NCBI RefSeq assembly: GCF_016028255.1
Contig: NZ_CP065707.1
Span: forward strand, 1,875,001-1,939,000
Direction of reading: 5' to 3'
From: Streptococcus oralis
GTDB lineage: Bacteria > Bacillota > Bacilli > Lactobacillales > Streptococcaceae
Length of the DNA stretch: 64,000 nt
Positions within the stretch are counted from its first letter, which is position 1. Every line of letters starts with the position of its first letter. A program made the position numbers and the translations under genes. Of the stretch, positions 18,466 through 26,982 are shown one piece after another. The notes below the pieces were generated by a model. The model saw only the letters and a program-made list of their open reading frames with translations, ran no database searches and was not told the DNA's origin.

Positions 18466-20853
18466 TTAGCCAAAGAAAACTTCTAACTTCCCAGAAGGCT
18501 TAATATTAATGTAACTCAATGCCATATTTTTTATAATGTTTAGATTTATATCTGCATTCATTCTTTTGTATGATTTAAAAGCTTCTTTATGAAACTCAAA
18601 GACAGGATTTTTTTGGGCGTATCCTTGACTAGACACCAAACCTTGAAATTGCTGTAAATAGTCAACCTGCTCAACCCAACAGTCATCTATCGCTCTCAAA
18701 ACAACAGTTCGTTGAAATTGATTGAACAACTCTGAATCCTTGATTTTATCTTTTTTCTGCTGGTATTCTGAAACAAGGAGGTCAGATAAAAACTTTTTAA
18801 CTTGCCGTAAATCCGTAACATCTAGATCATCTGGAATATCCTCGCAGTAATAACTAATGTTATCCAAAACAAAGCGAAACAAATCCGCCCGCTCTTTAAA
18901 CGGTGTTTTACTTGTATAAATGTCCACTGCATCCGATAGGGTAGACAAGAAATAGGTCAAATCAAAGTCTGGATGGGAGATGAGCTTATTACGCTTATTG
19001 TAGATAATCTGTCGCTGAATACGGATACTTTCATCATATCGTTCCGTTGAACGTCTGGAAGCCGCTGACGCGTTATCACTATTCTTCTGAGCTTCTTCAA
19101 CCGCATATCTAATACGACGAGAGGTCAAATGAATCTTTTGTTTTTCCTCTGGTTTTGCAATTTCTTTGTGATAGTACTCACTAATCCATTTGCTACCAGA
19201 CTTGGAAATAAGATCATCCTCAAGAGAAATAAAGAATTTGCTCAATCCTGGAGCGCCTTGTCGTCCGGCACGACCGCGAAGCTGCAAATCGACTCGCTCA
19301 CTGGACATTCTCTCTGTTCCAACAACAGCAAGTCCACCCAACTCAGCAACCCCTTCTTCCAAGATAATATCTGTTCCACGACCTGCCATTGATGTTGCTA
19401 CCGTCACTGCAGAACGTCTACCCGCCAGTGCGATCATCTCAGCCTCTTTCGCTGCATTATGGGCGTTCAACACATTATGGGCGATTCCCTCTTGGAGTAA
19501 GAGCATAGAATAAATCTCAGACATTCCAACCGATCCTGTCGCAATTAAAACTGGCTGACCTTTTTTATGTAATTTTTTGATATACTCCAATGAAGCATAT
19601 AACTTTTGAGGAATCGTGAGATAGATTTCATCTGGATAATCAATTCGTAAATTGGGTTTTCGTGTAGGAACAACTACGACTCCCAAGTCGTAAACGTCTC
19701 TGAACTCATCCTCACAAACCTTACCAGTACCCGTCATTCCTGCTAATTTTGGAAACATTCTAAATAAATTTTGATAGGTAATAGAGGCCATCGAACGCGT
19801 TTCCAATGTGATTTTCACACGTTCTCTGGCTTCTAGTGCTTGGTGCAGTCCTGATTGGAGTTTATTTCCTTCCAAGAGACGTCCTGTCGCCTCATCCATC
19901 AGTTTAACTTCGCCATTATCCACCGTATACTGACGATCTTTTTCAAATAAGTGGTTAGCTCTCAAAGCTAGGTTAATTTGGCGAATGAGCTGGTAATTAT
20001 CTGGATCATAGGCATTCTGAACGCGGAAATAAACCTCTGCTTCCTTTACTCCTTTTCTCGTCAACCATACAGACGTCCGAGTAGAGTCTAAATTAAAATC
20101 TTCCCCTTCTTTTAGAGTTTTTACAAACTCATCACACGAGAGAAAGAGGTTGGATTGAACCCGAGGAGAACCTGAAATGATTAGGGGCATCTGCGCACTA
20201 TCTAGCAAGGCTGCATCTACTTCATCGACCAAACAAAAATAAAATTTTGGCAAAAACTTCTTTGATTGAGATGTCGCCAAGTTTTCTTCTAGGTAATCAA
20301 ACCCTAACGCACTATGTGTTGTATAGACAATATCACACTTATAGATTTGTTGTTTTTGAGGAATTTTAAGCTTTTTTGTCGGATCGTCCGAGACACCAAC
20401 CCCAACTGTCATTCCTAAAAATCGAAAAACGGGTGCCATTTGTTTAGCATCACGCGCTGCCAAATATTCATTGGCCGTGACTAAGATCGTACTTTTTTCC
20501 GTCAAGGCATTTAGGTATAAAGGAAGGATAGCTGTCAAGGTTTTTCCTTCCCCTGTTCTCATTTCTGCAATCTGATTGTCCTGCATAACCAAGGCCCCTA
20601 AAACCTGAACATCATAAGGATATAATCCTAATACACGCTTGGCTGCCTCACGAATGGTTGCATATGCTTCTGGCAAGATTGACTGCAAGCTTTCTCCTCC
20701 AGAAAGGCGTTCTTTAAACCATTTTGTCTGAGCTTGCAGTTTCTCATTTGACATAGCTGCATAACTATCAGATAGTTTATTAACCTTCTCCAAAATCTTT
20801 TTGTAACGCATTAGTTTATAGGAGTTGGTCAAATTGAATCGTTTAGTTTTCAT
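18466..20853 (-). CDS. secA2: Accessory Sec ATPase SecA2
   Basis: The 795-residue motor drives export of the serine-rich glycoprotein through SecY2. Walker A (GEGKT) is at residues 101-105, followed by the DEAD-like DEVD (LVDEVDAALLD), TGTG (MTGTGKV), MAGRGTD and the helicase GRAGRQG motif. The C-terminus lacks the zinc-binding linker of housekeeping SecA, as usual for SecA2 of this system. The start overlaps the asp3 stop by 11 bases, which implies translational coupling. The length is normal for the family. Confidence 0.97.
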   Translation of the reverse strand: MKTKRFNLTNSYKLMRYKKILEKVNKLSDSYAAMSNEKLQAQTKWFKERLSGGESLQSILPEAYATIREAAKRVLGLYPYDVQVLGALVMQDNQIAEMRTGEGKTLTAILPLYLNALTEKSTILVTANEYLAARDAKQMAPVFRFLGMTVGVGVSDDPTKKLKIPQKQQIYKCDIVYTTHSALGFDYLEENLATSQSKKFLPKFYFCLVDEVDAALLDSAQMPLIISGSPRVQSNLFLSCDEFVKTLKEGEDFNLDSTRTSVWLTRKGVKEAEVYFRVQNAYDPDNYQLIRQINLALRANHLFEKDRQYTVDNGEVKLMDEATGRLLEGNKLQSGLHQALEARERVKITLETRSMASITYQNLFRMFPKLAGMTGTGKVCEDEFRDVYDLGVVVVPTRKPNLRIDYPDEIYLTIPQKLYASLEYIKKLHKKGQPVLIATGSVGMSEIYSMLLLQEGIAHNVLNAHNAAKEAEMIALAGRRSAVTVATSMAGRGTDIILEEGVAELGGLAVVGTERMSSERVDLQLRGRAGRQGAPGLSKFFISLEDDLISKSGSKWISEYYHKEIAKPEEKQKIHLTSRRIRYAVEEAQKNSDNASAASRRSTERYDESIRIQRQIIYNKRNKLISHPDFDLTYFLSTLSDAVDIYTSKTPFKERADLFRFVLDNISYYCEDIPDDLDVTDLRQVKKFLSDLLVSEYQQKKDKIKDSELFNQFQRTVVLRAIDDCWVEQVDYLQQFQGLVSSQGYAQKNPVFEFHKEAFKSYKRMNADINLNIIKNMALSYINIKPSGKLEVFFG

Positions 20854-21877
20854 TCTCTCTCATCCACTCTTCAATCTTTTCCAAGTCAATCGCTTGAAGT
20901 AAAAATGACTTATCTAATAAATATTCAATGTTTGCTAGTTCACGTGGTCTAGTCTTCAAGTCCGCATATTCCTTAACTTTTGTCGGGTTAAATTGCTGTA
21001 GCAATAATTCTTTAAAAATAGGCGGATTTACTCGATTACGGTAACGTTCCAGCAAGCGTTGATAATCTAGTTCACTTAGAAACTCATCCGTCACAAGAGC
21101 GTATGAATTTCCAAATTGTTTGGAGTAATGCAAGGCCGCAATATTAGAAATCGCTCCATAACCAACAAAAGCCACTTTTTCAAAAAGATGCTCTTGCGCT
21201 AATTCTTCAATCGTTTCAAGCAAAGTTTCGTAAAAACGTTCCTCCATGTATAGGAGCGCTTCCCCATAAGACGAATTAACAATCAATACATTTGAGAAAT
21301 GTTCACGAACACGTTCTGGAATAAAACCTGTTCGATTGAGTTCAGGTTCAGTAAAGCAAACATACATCGTTTCTTTCTCGGAATCCTGATGAAGCAAATC
21401 AGAAATCCAGTAGCGATCCACTGTATAATCCGCCAACTGCTCCTCAGCAACATAAATCCCTTCAAACAGGAAGCGATGACAACCCGAGCTGACTAACTGC
21501 ACCTTATAATATTGTGTATTATCTGGAACGCATACGCTCACTCTCTCGCCCTGTTTAATGATTTGATTCGAAATTTCTTCATCTCGAGCATCCATAAATT
21601 CAACTTTTAAGTATGTTGAATTTTCTGGGATGGTTTCTATATGACTGCCAAAAATATAGTTTTGCCCACGTTTCAATTCAGGAAGCTGACTCGTATTGCG
21701 TAAGGCCTGATAGTTTGCCCGTGAATGCCATTCATGAATAACTGTCCCCGAAGGCATGAACTGGTTTTCATACAAAACATGACCACCATCTAACAGTTTG
21801 ACAGATGAACCGTATAGATACTGAGATATGCTTTGGATATCCCAATAAGCAAAATAGACTTCTTCCTTGTATCTCAC
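20843..21877 (-). CDS. asp3: Accessory Sec system protein Asp3
   Basis: Asp3 forms a cytosolic complex with Asp1 and Asp2 and binds unfolded serine-rich preprotein and SecA2. The N-terminal half (YFAYWDIQSISQYLYGSSVKL, MPSGTVIHEWHS) has the Asp3 carbohydrate-binding-module-like pattern. The protein is long for Asp3 at 344 residues. The C-terminal half has a Rossmann-like segment (VAFVGYGAISNIAALHYSKQFG) that resembles the hydrolase nucleophile region of Asp2 but lacks its Ser. This may be a family-specific extension. It overlaps asp2 by 4 bases and secA2 by 11. Confidence 0.88.
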   Translation of the reverse strand: MRYKEEVYFAYWDIQSISQYLYGSSVKLLDGGHVLYENQFMPSGTVIHEWHSRANYQALRNTSQLPELKRGQNYIFGSHIETIPENSTYLKVEFMDARDEEISNQIIKQGERVSVCVPDNTQYYKVQLVSSGCHRFLFEGIYVAEEQLADYTVDRYWISDLLHQDSEKETMYVCFTEPELNRTGFIPERVREHFSNVLIVNSSYGEALLYMEERFYETLLETIEELAQEHLFEKVAFVGYGAISNIAALHYSKQFGNSYALVTDEFLSELDYQRLLERYRNRVNPPIFKELLLQQFNPTKVKEYADLKTRPRELANIEYLLDKSFLLQAIDLEKIEEWMRENEN

Positions 21878-23454
21878 GATTTAAACTCCCTTTCAAAACT
21901 ATTCATTAATAGCGTTTTATATTGATTAAAGAACCATTCGACAATACCTTGTGTATCGTCGTTGTGTCGTCCAGTCAATCCCTTACTGATAACGCTGACG
22001 CGGTAATCTCGCTGTCCTAACTCATCCAGCATATCAGGATAGGCCGACATATCATAGTCATCTTGATACATAAAGGAGATAATGAATTTTGTTCTTGAGA
22101 AATCAGCTGACTCAAAAGCCGTCCAGAAACGTTCGTTAAGCTGAGCTGTAGCTTCACTTGATAACTCCCCTATTGTGCGGTACACCAAATCCAGTGACGT
22201 TGGAAATCCTCCCGGACGAATAGTTGACTCATTTTCTGCCATATCTCCTAAGTTGACAAGAGGTTTTCCGACAATGACGGCATGAGGTTCCAACTTAGAA
22301 CTATAGTAAAGGGCGCCAAAAGTCCCCATTGATAAACCTGACAAGGTCAGTTGTTCCTTCGTAAAACCAAGTTCATCTAAGCAGTTATGAACCACTTGGA
22401 GAAGTTTTTGTTCCAGCTCCTCCGATCCAAGATAGAATGCGCCCCCTTCTGAACGCGGATCCCCTACTAGTAAGAATGGCGATCCCAAATTATTCATCAT
22501 CCAGTATCCCTCGAATCCCTCTGCAGGACGGTACCCTGAAAAATAGATGTTCAACGGTGGTTTCAAATCTCCTGGATGGAAGAAATAAATCAGTTCTTCT
22601 CTATTTTTATCGCTAATTCGTTTTCCTCCGACTAACAAGTCTCCATAGCCTAGATGGGAGTCTCGATAGTGGCAGGGACCAAGTTTTACAATTCCTTGTC
22701 CTTTTGCTTGAATGCTGATACTCAAATAATACGAATCATTTACATCTAACGTCAGAGACCGATCAAAGCTCGTTTCATCATAAATCCATTCTTGCATGGG
22801 AGAATTTCCAGCTGGAAAACCTTTGACAACGTAGCGGATCGAACAACCTTCTGAAACCCTGAACTCAGGCCACAGATCTAAGGGCATCTCCCCACTCAGA
22901 AAAACATTATGTTGATAGGTCGCAATAGTCTGATAATCCTCGCCGTATCGGCCACACAAAAGAAGGTAGTTTGTCCCTTCATAACTGACTTGCCCCTCAA
23001 AAGATGGTGCAGCGACTAGATGATTAACACTTAGTTTCGTTCCATTTTGCTTAGAGAAAAAACCACGTGAAAATATATGTAGCATCTGCTCTGGATTTTC
23101 AAAATTTGTTTTCACAGCTTTTTTGCGCAAAAGAAATCGTTCCAACGTTTTTGTAGTGATTTGACAACGCTCATGATAGAACAGACGGTAAACCTGAATT
23201 TTCTGATCCAAGATAGTGACATACTCTAAATATTCAGCAGTATCTACCAACACGACATCAAACGGTTTGTCTACTTTTTTCTTCTTTTTTTTCCCGTTTT
23301 CCGCCTCAACTTCTCTATTTAAGATCCCGATATCTTCTGGCAATAAAGAGACGATGTCTTCTGGTTTGACAAATGTCCATTTTATATTACTAGGAATTTC
23401 ATATTGCTCCTGCCAATTTTCATCAGCAATTTGCAAAACACTAATTTTTTTCAT
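21874..23454 (-). CDS. asp2: Accessory Sec system protein Asp2 (SRRP O-acetyltransferase)
   Basis: In studied streptococci Asp2 is both part of the Asp1-2-3 export complex and an alpha/beta-hydrolase-fold enzyme that acetylates GlcNAc on the serine-rich protein. Here the nucleophile elbow is GLSMGTFG with Ser at about residue 375. The likely catalytic His is in TGRHNDD (about residue 497), and YQDDYD lies between them. The 526-residue length is normal. It overlaps asp1 by 14 bases and asp3 by 4. A poly-lysine run (KKKKKK, residues 55-60) is notable. Confidence 0.93.
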   Translation of the reverse strand: MKKISVLQIADENWQEQYEIPSNIKWTFVKPEDIVSLLPEDIGILNREVEAENGKKKKKKVDKPFDVVLVDTAEYLEYVTILDQKIQVYRLFYHERCQITTKTLERFLLRKKAVKTNFENPEQMLHIFSRGFFSKQNGTKLSVNHLVAAPSFEGQVSYEGTNYLLLCGRYGEDYQTIATYQHNVFLSGEMPLDLWPEFRVSEGCSIRYVVKGFPAGNSPMQEWIYDETSFDRSLTLDVNDSYYLSISIQAKGQGIVKLGPCHYRDSHLGYGDLLVGGKRISDKNREELIYFFHPGDLKPPLNIYFSGYRPAEGFEGYWMMNNLGSPFLLVGDPRSEGGAFYLGSEELEQKLLQVVHNCLDELGFTKEQLTLSGLSMGTFGALYYSSKLEPHAVIVGKPLVNLGDMAENESTIRPGGFPTSLDLVYRTIGELSSEATAQLNERFWTAFESADFSRTKFIISFMYQDDYDMSAYPDMLDELGQRDYRVSVISKGLTGRHNDDTQGIVEWFFNQYKTLLMNSFEREFKS

Positions 23455-25039
23455 TTCCTTTTAATTCCTTTATGGTATTTTTCCACATATCGACAATCTC
23501 ACCCTTTGTATACTGTTCAATCTTCTTGACTGAGTGAACTAGAGATTGATTCCAATGTTCTAAGTTTGTGAGGTAATATAAGAGTGCCTCTTCAAAATCT
23601 GAAATATTATCTAGAATCCAACCATTTTCTCCATGCTTCACATAAGAAGAACTATACAAGTTAACCTGAGGGATCCCTCCACTAATGCCAGCGATTTGAG
23701 TCAACACATCAGCTGGAGTTCCCAAATCTAGTATAATACGAACGTACTTCAGAACTTTAATCAAATCGATGTCGCTATGAATGGTCTCAATATCAATCCG
23801 TTCGCGAACAATCTCCTCTTCATCATCAAGAACTCGGTTCTCACCTCTCGCTCTTTTCTCTTTATCAACAAAAATCAATTCTTGTTCATATTCTGGCTTA
23901 AGAGTTCGATAGTTTTCTAGTACCTGTTTTATATAGGCCTCTCGGCCAAAATCCTGACTTTGTGTTCCAACCAGCAAGTCAATCCATTCATTTTTCAACA
24001 TCATTTCAAACAAAGTCGTAAACACATATTGAATTTTATCTGCTGGTAGATTGTCGTAATTGACGTAAACAATTAACTCTTTTTTTCTTTGACTATGCCC
24101 TAGGTTTAGATGAGTATCATAAGGCGGAATCTCATAAAATCCCGGCAACTGTTCTAGATCCATATTAGCTGCTATCGTTTCAATTTTATTTAAACTATCA
24201 ACAACGAAGAACGGCGTGTCTGTCAAATCCGTTAGCAGCTGCTCCTGGTTTGTGATTGGATAGCGATCTCCAAAAAAAGACAAGATAACATGATGGTTTT
24301 CCTTAACCTTTTGGAAAAAGTGGTTGTGCTGTACATCTGACGAAATCACAATCGTATCATCCTTGGTTAGCGAAGAAGTTAGATACTGATCTAATTTTTC
24401 ATTGATCAATTCTTCGATATCTTGGTAAACTTCTTTTGCAAATGTAGCCTGCGCCTCAGGGTTGATAAGTACTTGATGATTTTCTGTGCCCAAAAATTCC
24501 CTAAACTGCCATGTACCTTGTAAATTTAAATAATCTTGGTAGTAAGGTTGATTATTTTCAAAATAGATGATGCTTGAAACAAATCCACGATCATCAAAAA
24601 TCAACTGATGATTTGTCTGTCCACCCTCAAAATAAGTAATATCAAAGAAATTACCTGTTTGTGAAAAGTTAATTTTAGCATAGTGTTCTTGATTTAAATA
24701 TACCTCAATCATAAAAGGAGTATAGAAGAATTCTACCCCTTGAGGCCATTTAATATCTTCCAGACGAATTTTACGTACAGATACATCCGTCAGACCTTGT
24801 ATGGTATCAAATAGATTCCATACAGTTTCTGGCAATATTCTTTGCTGATAAAGAAAGGTTCGAATATGTGGTGAATAGTTCAAAATCAGAGTGGTATTTG
24901 CCTCTCCTGATTGCTGAAACATTCGCAGCAAATTCACCGCATCATCAAACATCATATTTTTAGACACGTAATAGAAAGGCAGGGTGGTAGAATACCATTT
25001 CCGATCTTGTCTATACCAAGATGGTACAAAGTAAAACAT
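23441..25039 (-). CDS. asp1: Accessory Sec system protein Asp1
   Basis: The 532-residue Asp1 has a GT-B-like fold without glycosyltransferase activity and is the core of the Asp1-2-3 complex. The start MFYFVPSWYRQDRKWYSTTLPFYY is the typical Asp1 N-terminus. The C-terminal part has the GT-like segment (QIAGISGGIPQVNLYSSSYV, GENGWILDN). The ATG is 6 bases after the secY2 stop with AAAGGAG upstream. It is complete. Confidence 0.94.
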   Translation of the reverse strand: MFYFVPSWYRQDRKWYSTTLPFYYVSKNMMFDDAVNLLRMFQQSGEANTTLILNYSPHIRTFLYQQRILPETVWNLFDTIQGLTDVSVRKIRLEDIKWPQGVEFFYTPFMIEVYLNQEHYAKINFSQTGNFFDITYFEGGQTNHQLIFDDRGFVSSIIYFENNQPYYQDYLNLQGTWQFREFLGTENHQVLINPEAQATFAKEVYQDIEELINEKLDQYLTSSLTKDDTIVISSDVQHNHFFQKVKENHHVILSFFGDRYPITNQEQLLTDLTDTPFFVVDSLNKIETIAANMDLEQLPGFYEIPPYDTHLNLGHSQRKKELIVYVNYDNLPADKIQYVFTTLFEMMLKNEWIDLLVGTQSQDFGREAYIKQVLENYRTLKPEYEQELIFVDKEKRARGENRVLDDEEEIVRERIDIETIHSDIDLIKVLKYVRIILDLGTPADVLTQIAGISGGIPQVNLYSSSYVKHGENGWILDNISDFEEALLYYLTNLEHWNQSLVHSVKKIEQYTKGEIVDMWKNTIKELKGNEKN

Positions 25040-25045
25040 ATCCCT

Positions 25046-26305
25046 CTATTCTCCTTTAAATTCTAATTCTTTGTGGTAGTAAGTCCCAATTCTCAAGATA
25101 CGTATTTCTTCATGCAAAGGCAAGAGCATACTGACTAAAATGATCAATGTACTTGGTATAGTCAAAAGCAAATTTGGAAGAGGTAGGAAGAAATTAATGA
25201 AATAGGGTAAACCAATAAAAACGATCAGGTAGAGTGCTCCTACATTAGATTGTAAGGAAATGTAATGTTTCAAAACTTTTAAAGTTGCTTTCCCAGGCTG
25301 GATATAATCTAAGTATTCTCCTTGACGTTGTAAACGTTTCGCTGTTTCTTCTGGTTCTAAGTTGATATAGGCAAATAAAATTGCAAGAAGATAGATAGCA
25401 AGCAAGTAAAAGGCTAAACTTAGGGGGTTTGTAAAGTCAAATAAACTACCAAAATTTTTTGTAAAACCATGTCCAAACCAGTCTAATACCAACTGAAGCA
25501 ACATAATAACACTCGAGGCATACATAATAGGCATTCCCCCAGAGGGAAGAAATTTGATAGGGAGGTAAGATTTGCCATAGTAACGACTACTTAACATGAC
25601 TCGATTTAGAGGCAAACGAATTTCAGCTCTCTCGCAGACCACGGCAATATAGCCCAAGATCAAAAATGAGATCGCCGCACCTACTAGAAAGGCTAATCCT
25701 TCTTTAGACAAAACAGATTGTCCTATCAATACCACTAATTGGTTAGCAAATTGTAGCAGAATTCCTGAAATAATAATAATTGTCTGCCCACCTACTCCCT
25801 TGCTAACATTCAAACTAGCCAACCAGATAATAACAAAGCCTCCTGCTACAACAGTTGCCAGTACAGCCATATTATAAATCCAATCATCTACAAGAAGCAA
25901 AAAGCGTCCATTTTCCGAACGAGCCGTGTACATAACAGCTATCCCCTGTAACACGGAAAAAATCAAAGTGAGAATCTTTTGCACAAAATCCGCTTTTTTC
26001 AATGACCAGGACTGGATATTCCAACTTTTATTCAAGTTGATGACCTGCCAAACGATCATCGTCGTAATCCAAGGACCTAGTCCCAGTGAAAACATGGAAA
26101 TCTTAGAGACATCTACTCCTGCTAAGGAATACAAATAGGCCAAGGGATTTTGCTCAGTTATTTGTGAAAAACCTGTATTGCCATTGTATCCTGGAAGTAA
26201 AATATGGCGACCAAGTATATAGATCGCAATGATCAAAATTGTAAAAATTGCTCTTCGGAAAAAAATACTTGTTCGTTTCTGTTTCTTAAGACCGAAATGT
26301 TTCAT
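25046..26305 (-). CDS. secY2: Accessory Sec translocase channel SecY2
   Basis: The 419-residue integral membrane protein has about ten hydrophobic helices and is the channel dedicated to the serine-rich glycoprotein. The N-terminus (KRTSIFFRRAIFTILIIAIYILGRHILLPG) and the plug-region segment (PLAYLYSLAGVDVSKISMFSLGLGPWI) fit SecY2, which is diverged and shorter than SecY. It is the first gene of the aSec operon. AAGGA lies six bases before the ATG, and a promoter is proposed at 26786-26814. Confidence 0.95.
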   Translation of the reverse strand: MKHFGLKKQKRTSIFFRRAIFTILIIAIYILGRHILLPGYNGNTGFSQITEQNPLAYLYSLAGVDVSKISMFSLGLGPWITTMIVWQVINLNKSWNIQSWSLKKADFVQKILTLIFSVLQGIAVMYTARSENGRFLLLVDDWIYNMAVLATVVAGGFVIIWLASLNVSKGVGGQTIIIISGILLQFANQLVVLIGQSVLSKEGLAFLVGAAISFLILGYIAVVCERAEIRLPLNRVMLSSRYYGKSYLPIKFLPSGGMPIMYASSVIMLLQLVLDWFGHGFTKNFGSLFDFTNPLSLAFYLLAIYLLAILFAYINLEPEETAKRLQRQGEYLDYIQPGKATLKVLKHYISLQSNVGALYLIVFIGLPYFINFFLPLPNLLLTIPSTLIILVSMLLPLHEEIRILRIGTYYHKELEFKGE

Positions 26306-26785
26306 CTGTCATCCTTTATTCTTTATATTTAGCAAGTCTTGCGATCATTTTCTAGCAATGTTCATTCACCATCGTAACAGCAAGACAACCCAAGAAAACA
26401 GGCTCATCCCACTGATAATCAAGATAGGATTAACTGGCTTACCATGATATTTCACCTACGAAATACAGGAGCACCTCATGAGTGTAAATCTACTTGGAGC
26501 TTCTCTTCTATCCTTGAATATTTTCATGTGAGAACACCTGTTCTTCCATTTCTTCTATTTGAACACTATCAAATGCATAAACGGATTTAGTTAATCCTTA
26601 AAATTTTTATAAGTATATCAACTCTGTCACCATGATTAACATCTAAAAAACCACTCCCATACCAAATCTCTGAAAGGTAAGGAATTTTACGCTTTCTCAT
26701 CTGATCATGATCCTTCTAAAGTTGAATGGATTTTATCCGATTTTTCTCATTAAAAAATCATTTATAAAAATTACCAGTGCCTACT

Positions 26786-26814
26786 ATTGTAGCATATTTA
26801 TCAATTATTTTCAA
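26786..26814 (-). promoter_or_regulatory. Promoter of the aSec (secY2) operon
   Basis: On the minus strand TTGAAA (26809-26814), a 17-base spacer and TACAAT (26786-26791) form a good sigma-70-type promoter with an extended TGC before the -10. It is the best match I found upstream of secY2. Confidence 0.65.
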
Positions 26815-26930
26815 ACACGACCTCTCTTTTTATAAGTGTGAAGGGCACTTTATGAATTTTGAGCAAAATCCATTTGGAATAGGATTGACTATTCTAAACA
26901 TTTGTTTACTATTATAACTCAGACGAAAAA

Positions 26931-26951
26931 GACCAGAGCGTCACTCTGGCC
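26931..26951 (-). terminator. Terminator of bgaA
   Basis: On the minus strand GGCCAGAG ... CTCTGGTC forms an 8-base-pair stem (one G-T pair) followed by a five-T tract. It lies about 30 bases past the bgaA stop. Confidence 0.85.
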
Positions 26952-26982
26952 TTTTCCTGTTCAATTTAGCTTGTAACTAAAC

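Larger units (their letters stand above)
26306..26982. other. Intergenic region between secY2 and bgaA
   Basis: I see no gene in these 677 bases. They hold the bgaA terminator (26931-26951) and the proposed secY2 promoter (26786-26814). A start about 8 bases past the -10 gives a leader near 475 bases long, unusual for this kind of operon. I found no recognisable riboswitch or coding frame in it. Confidence 0.6.
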
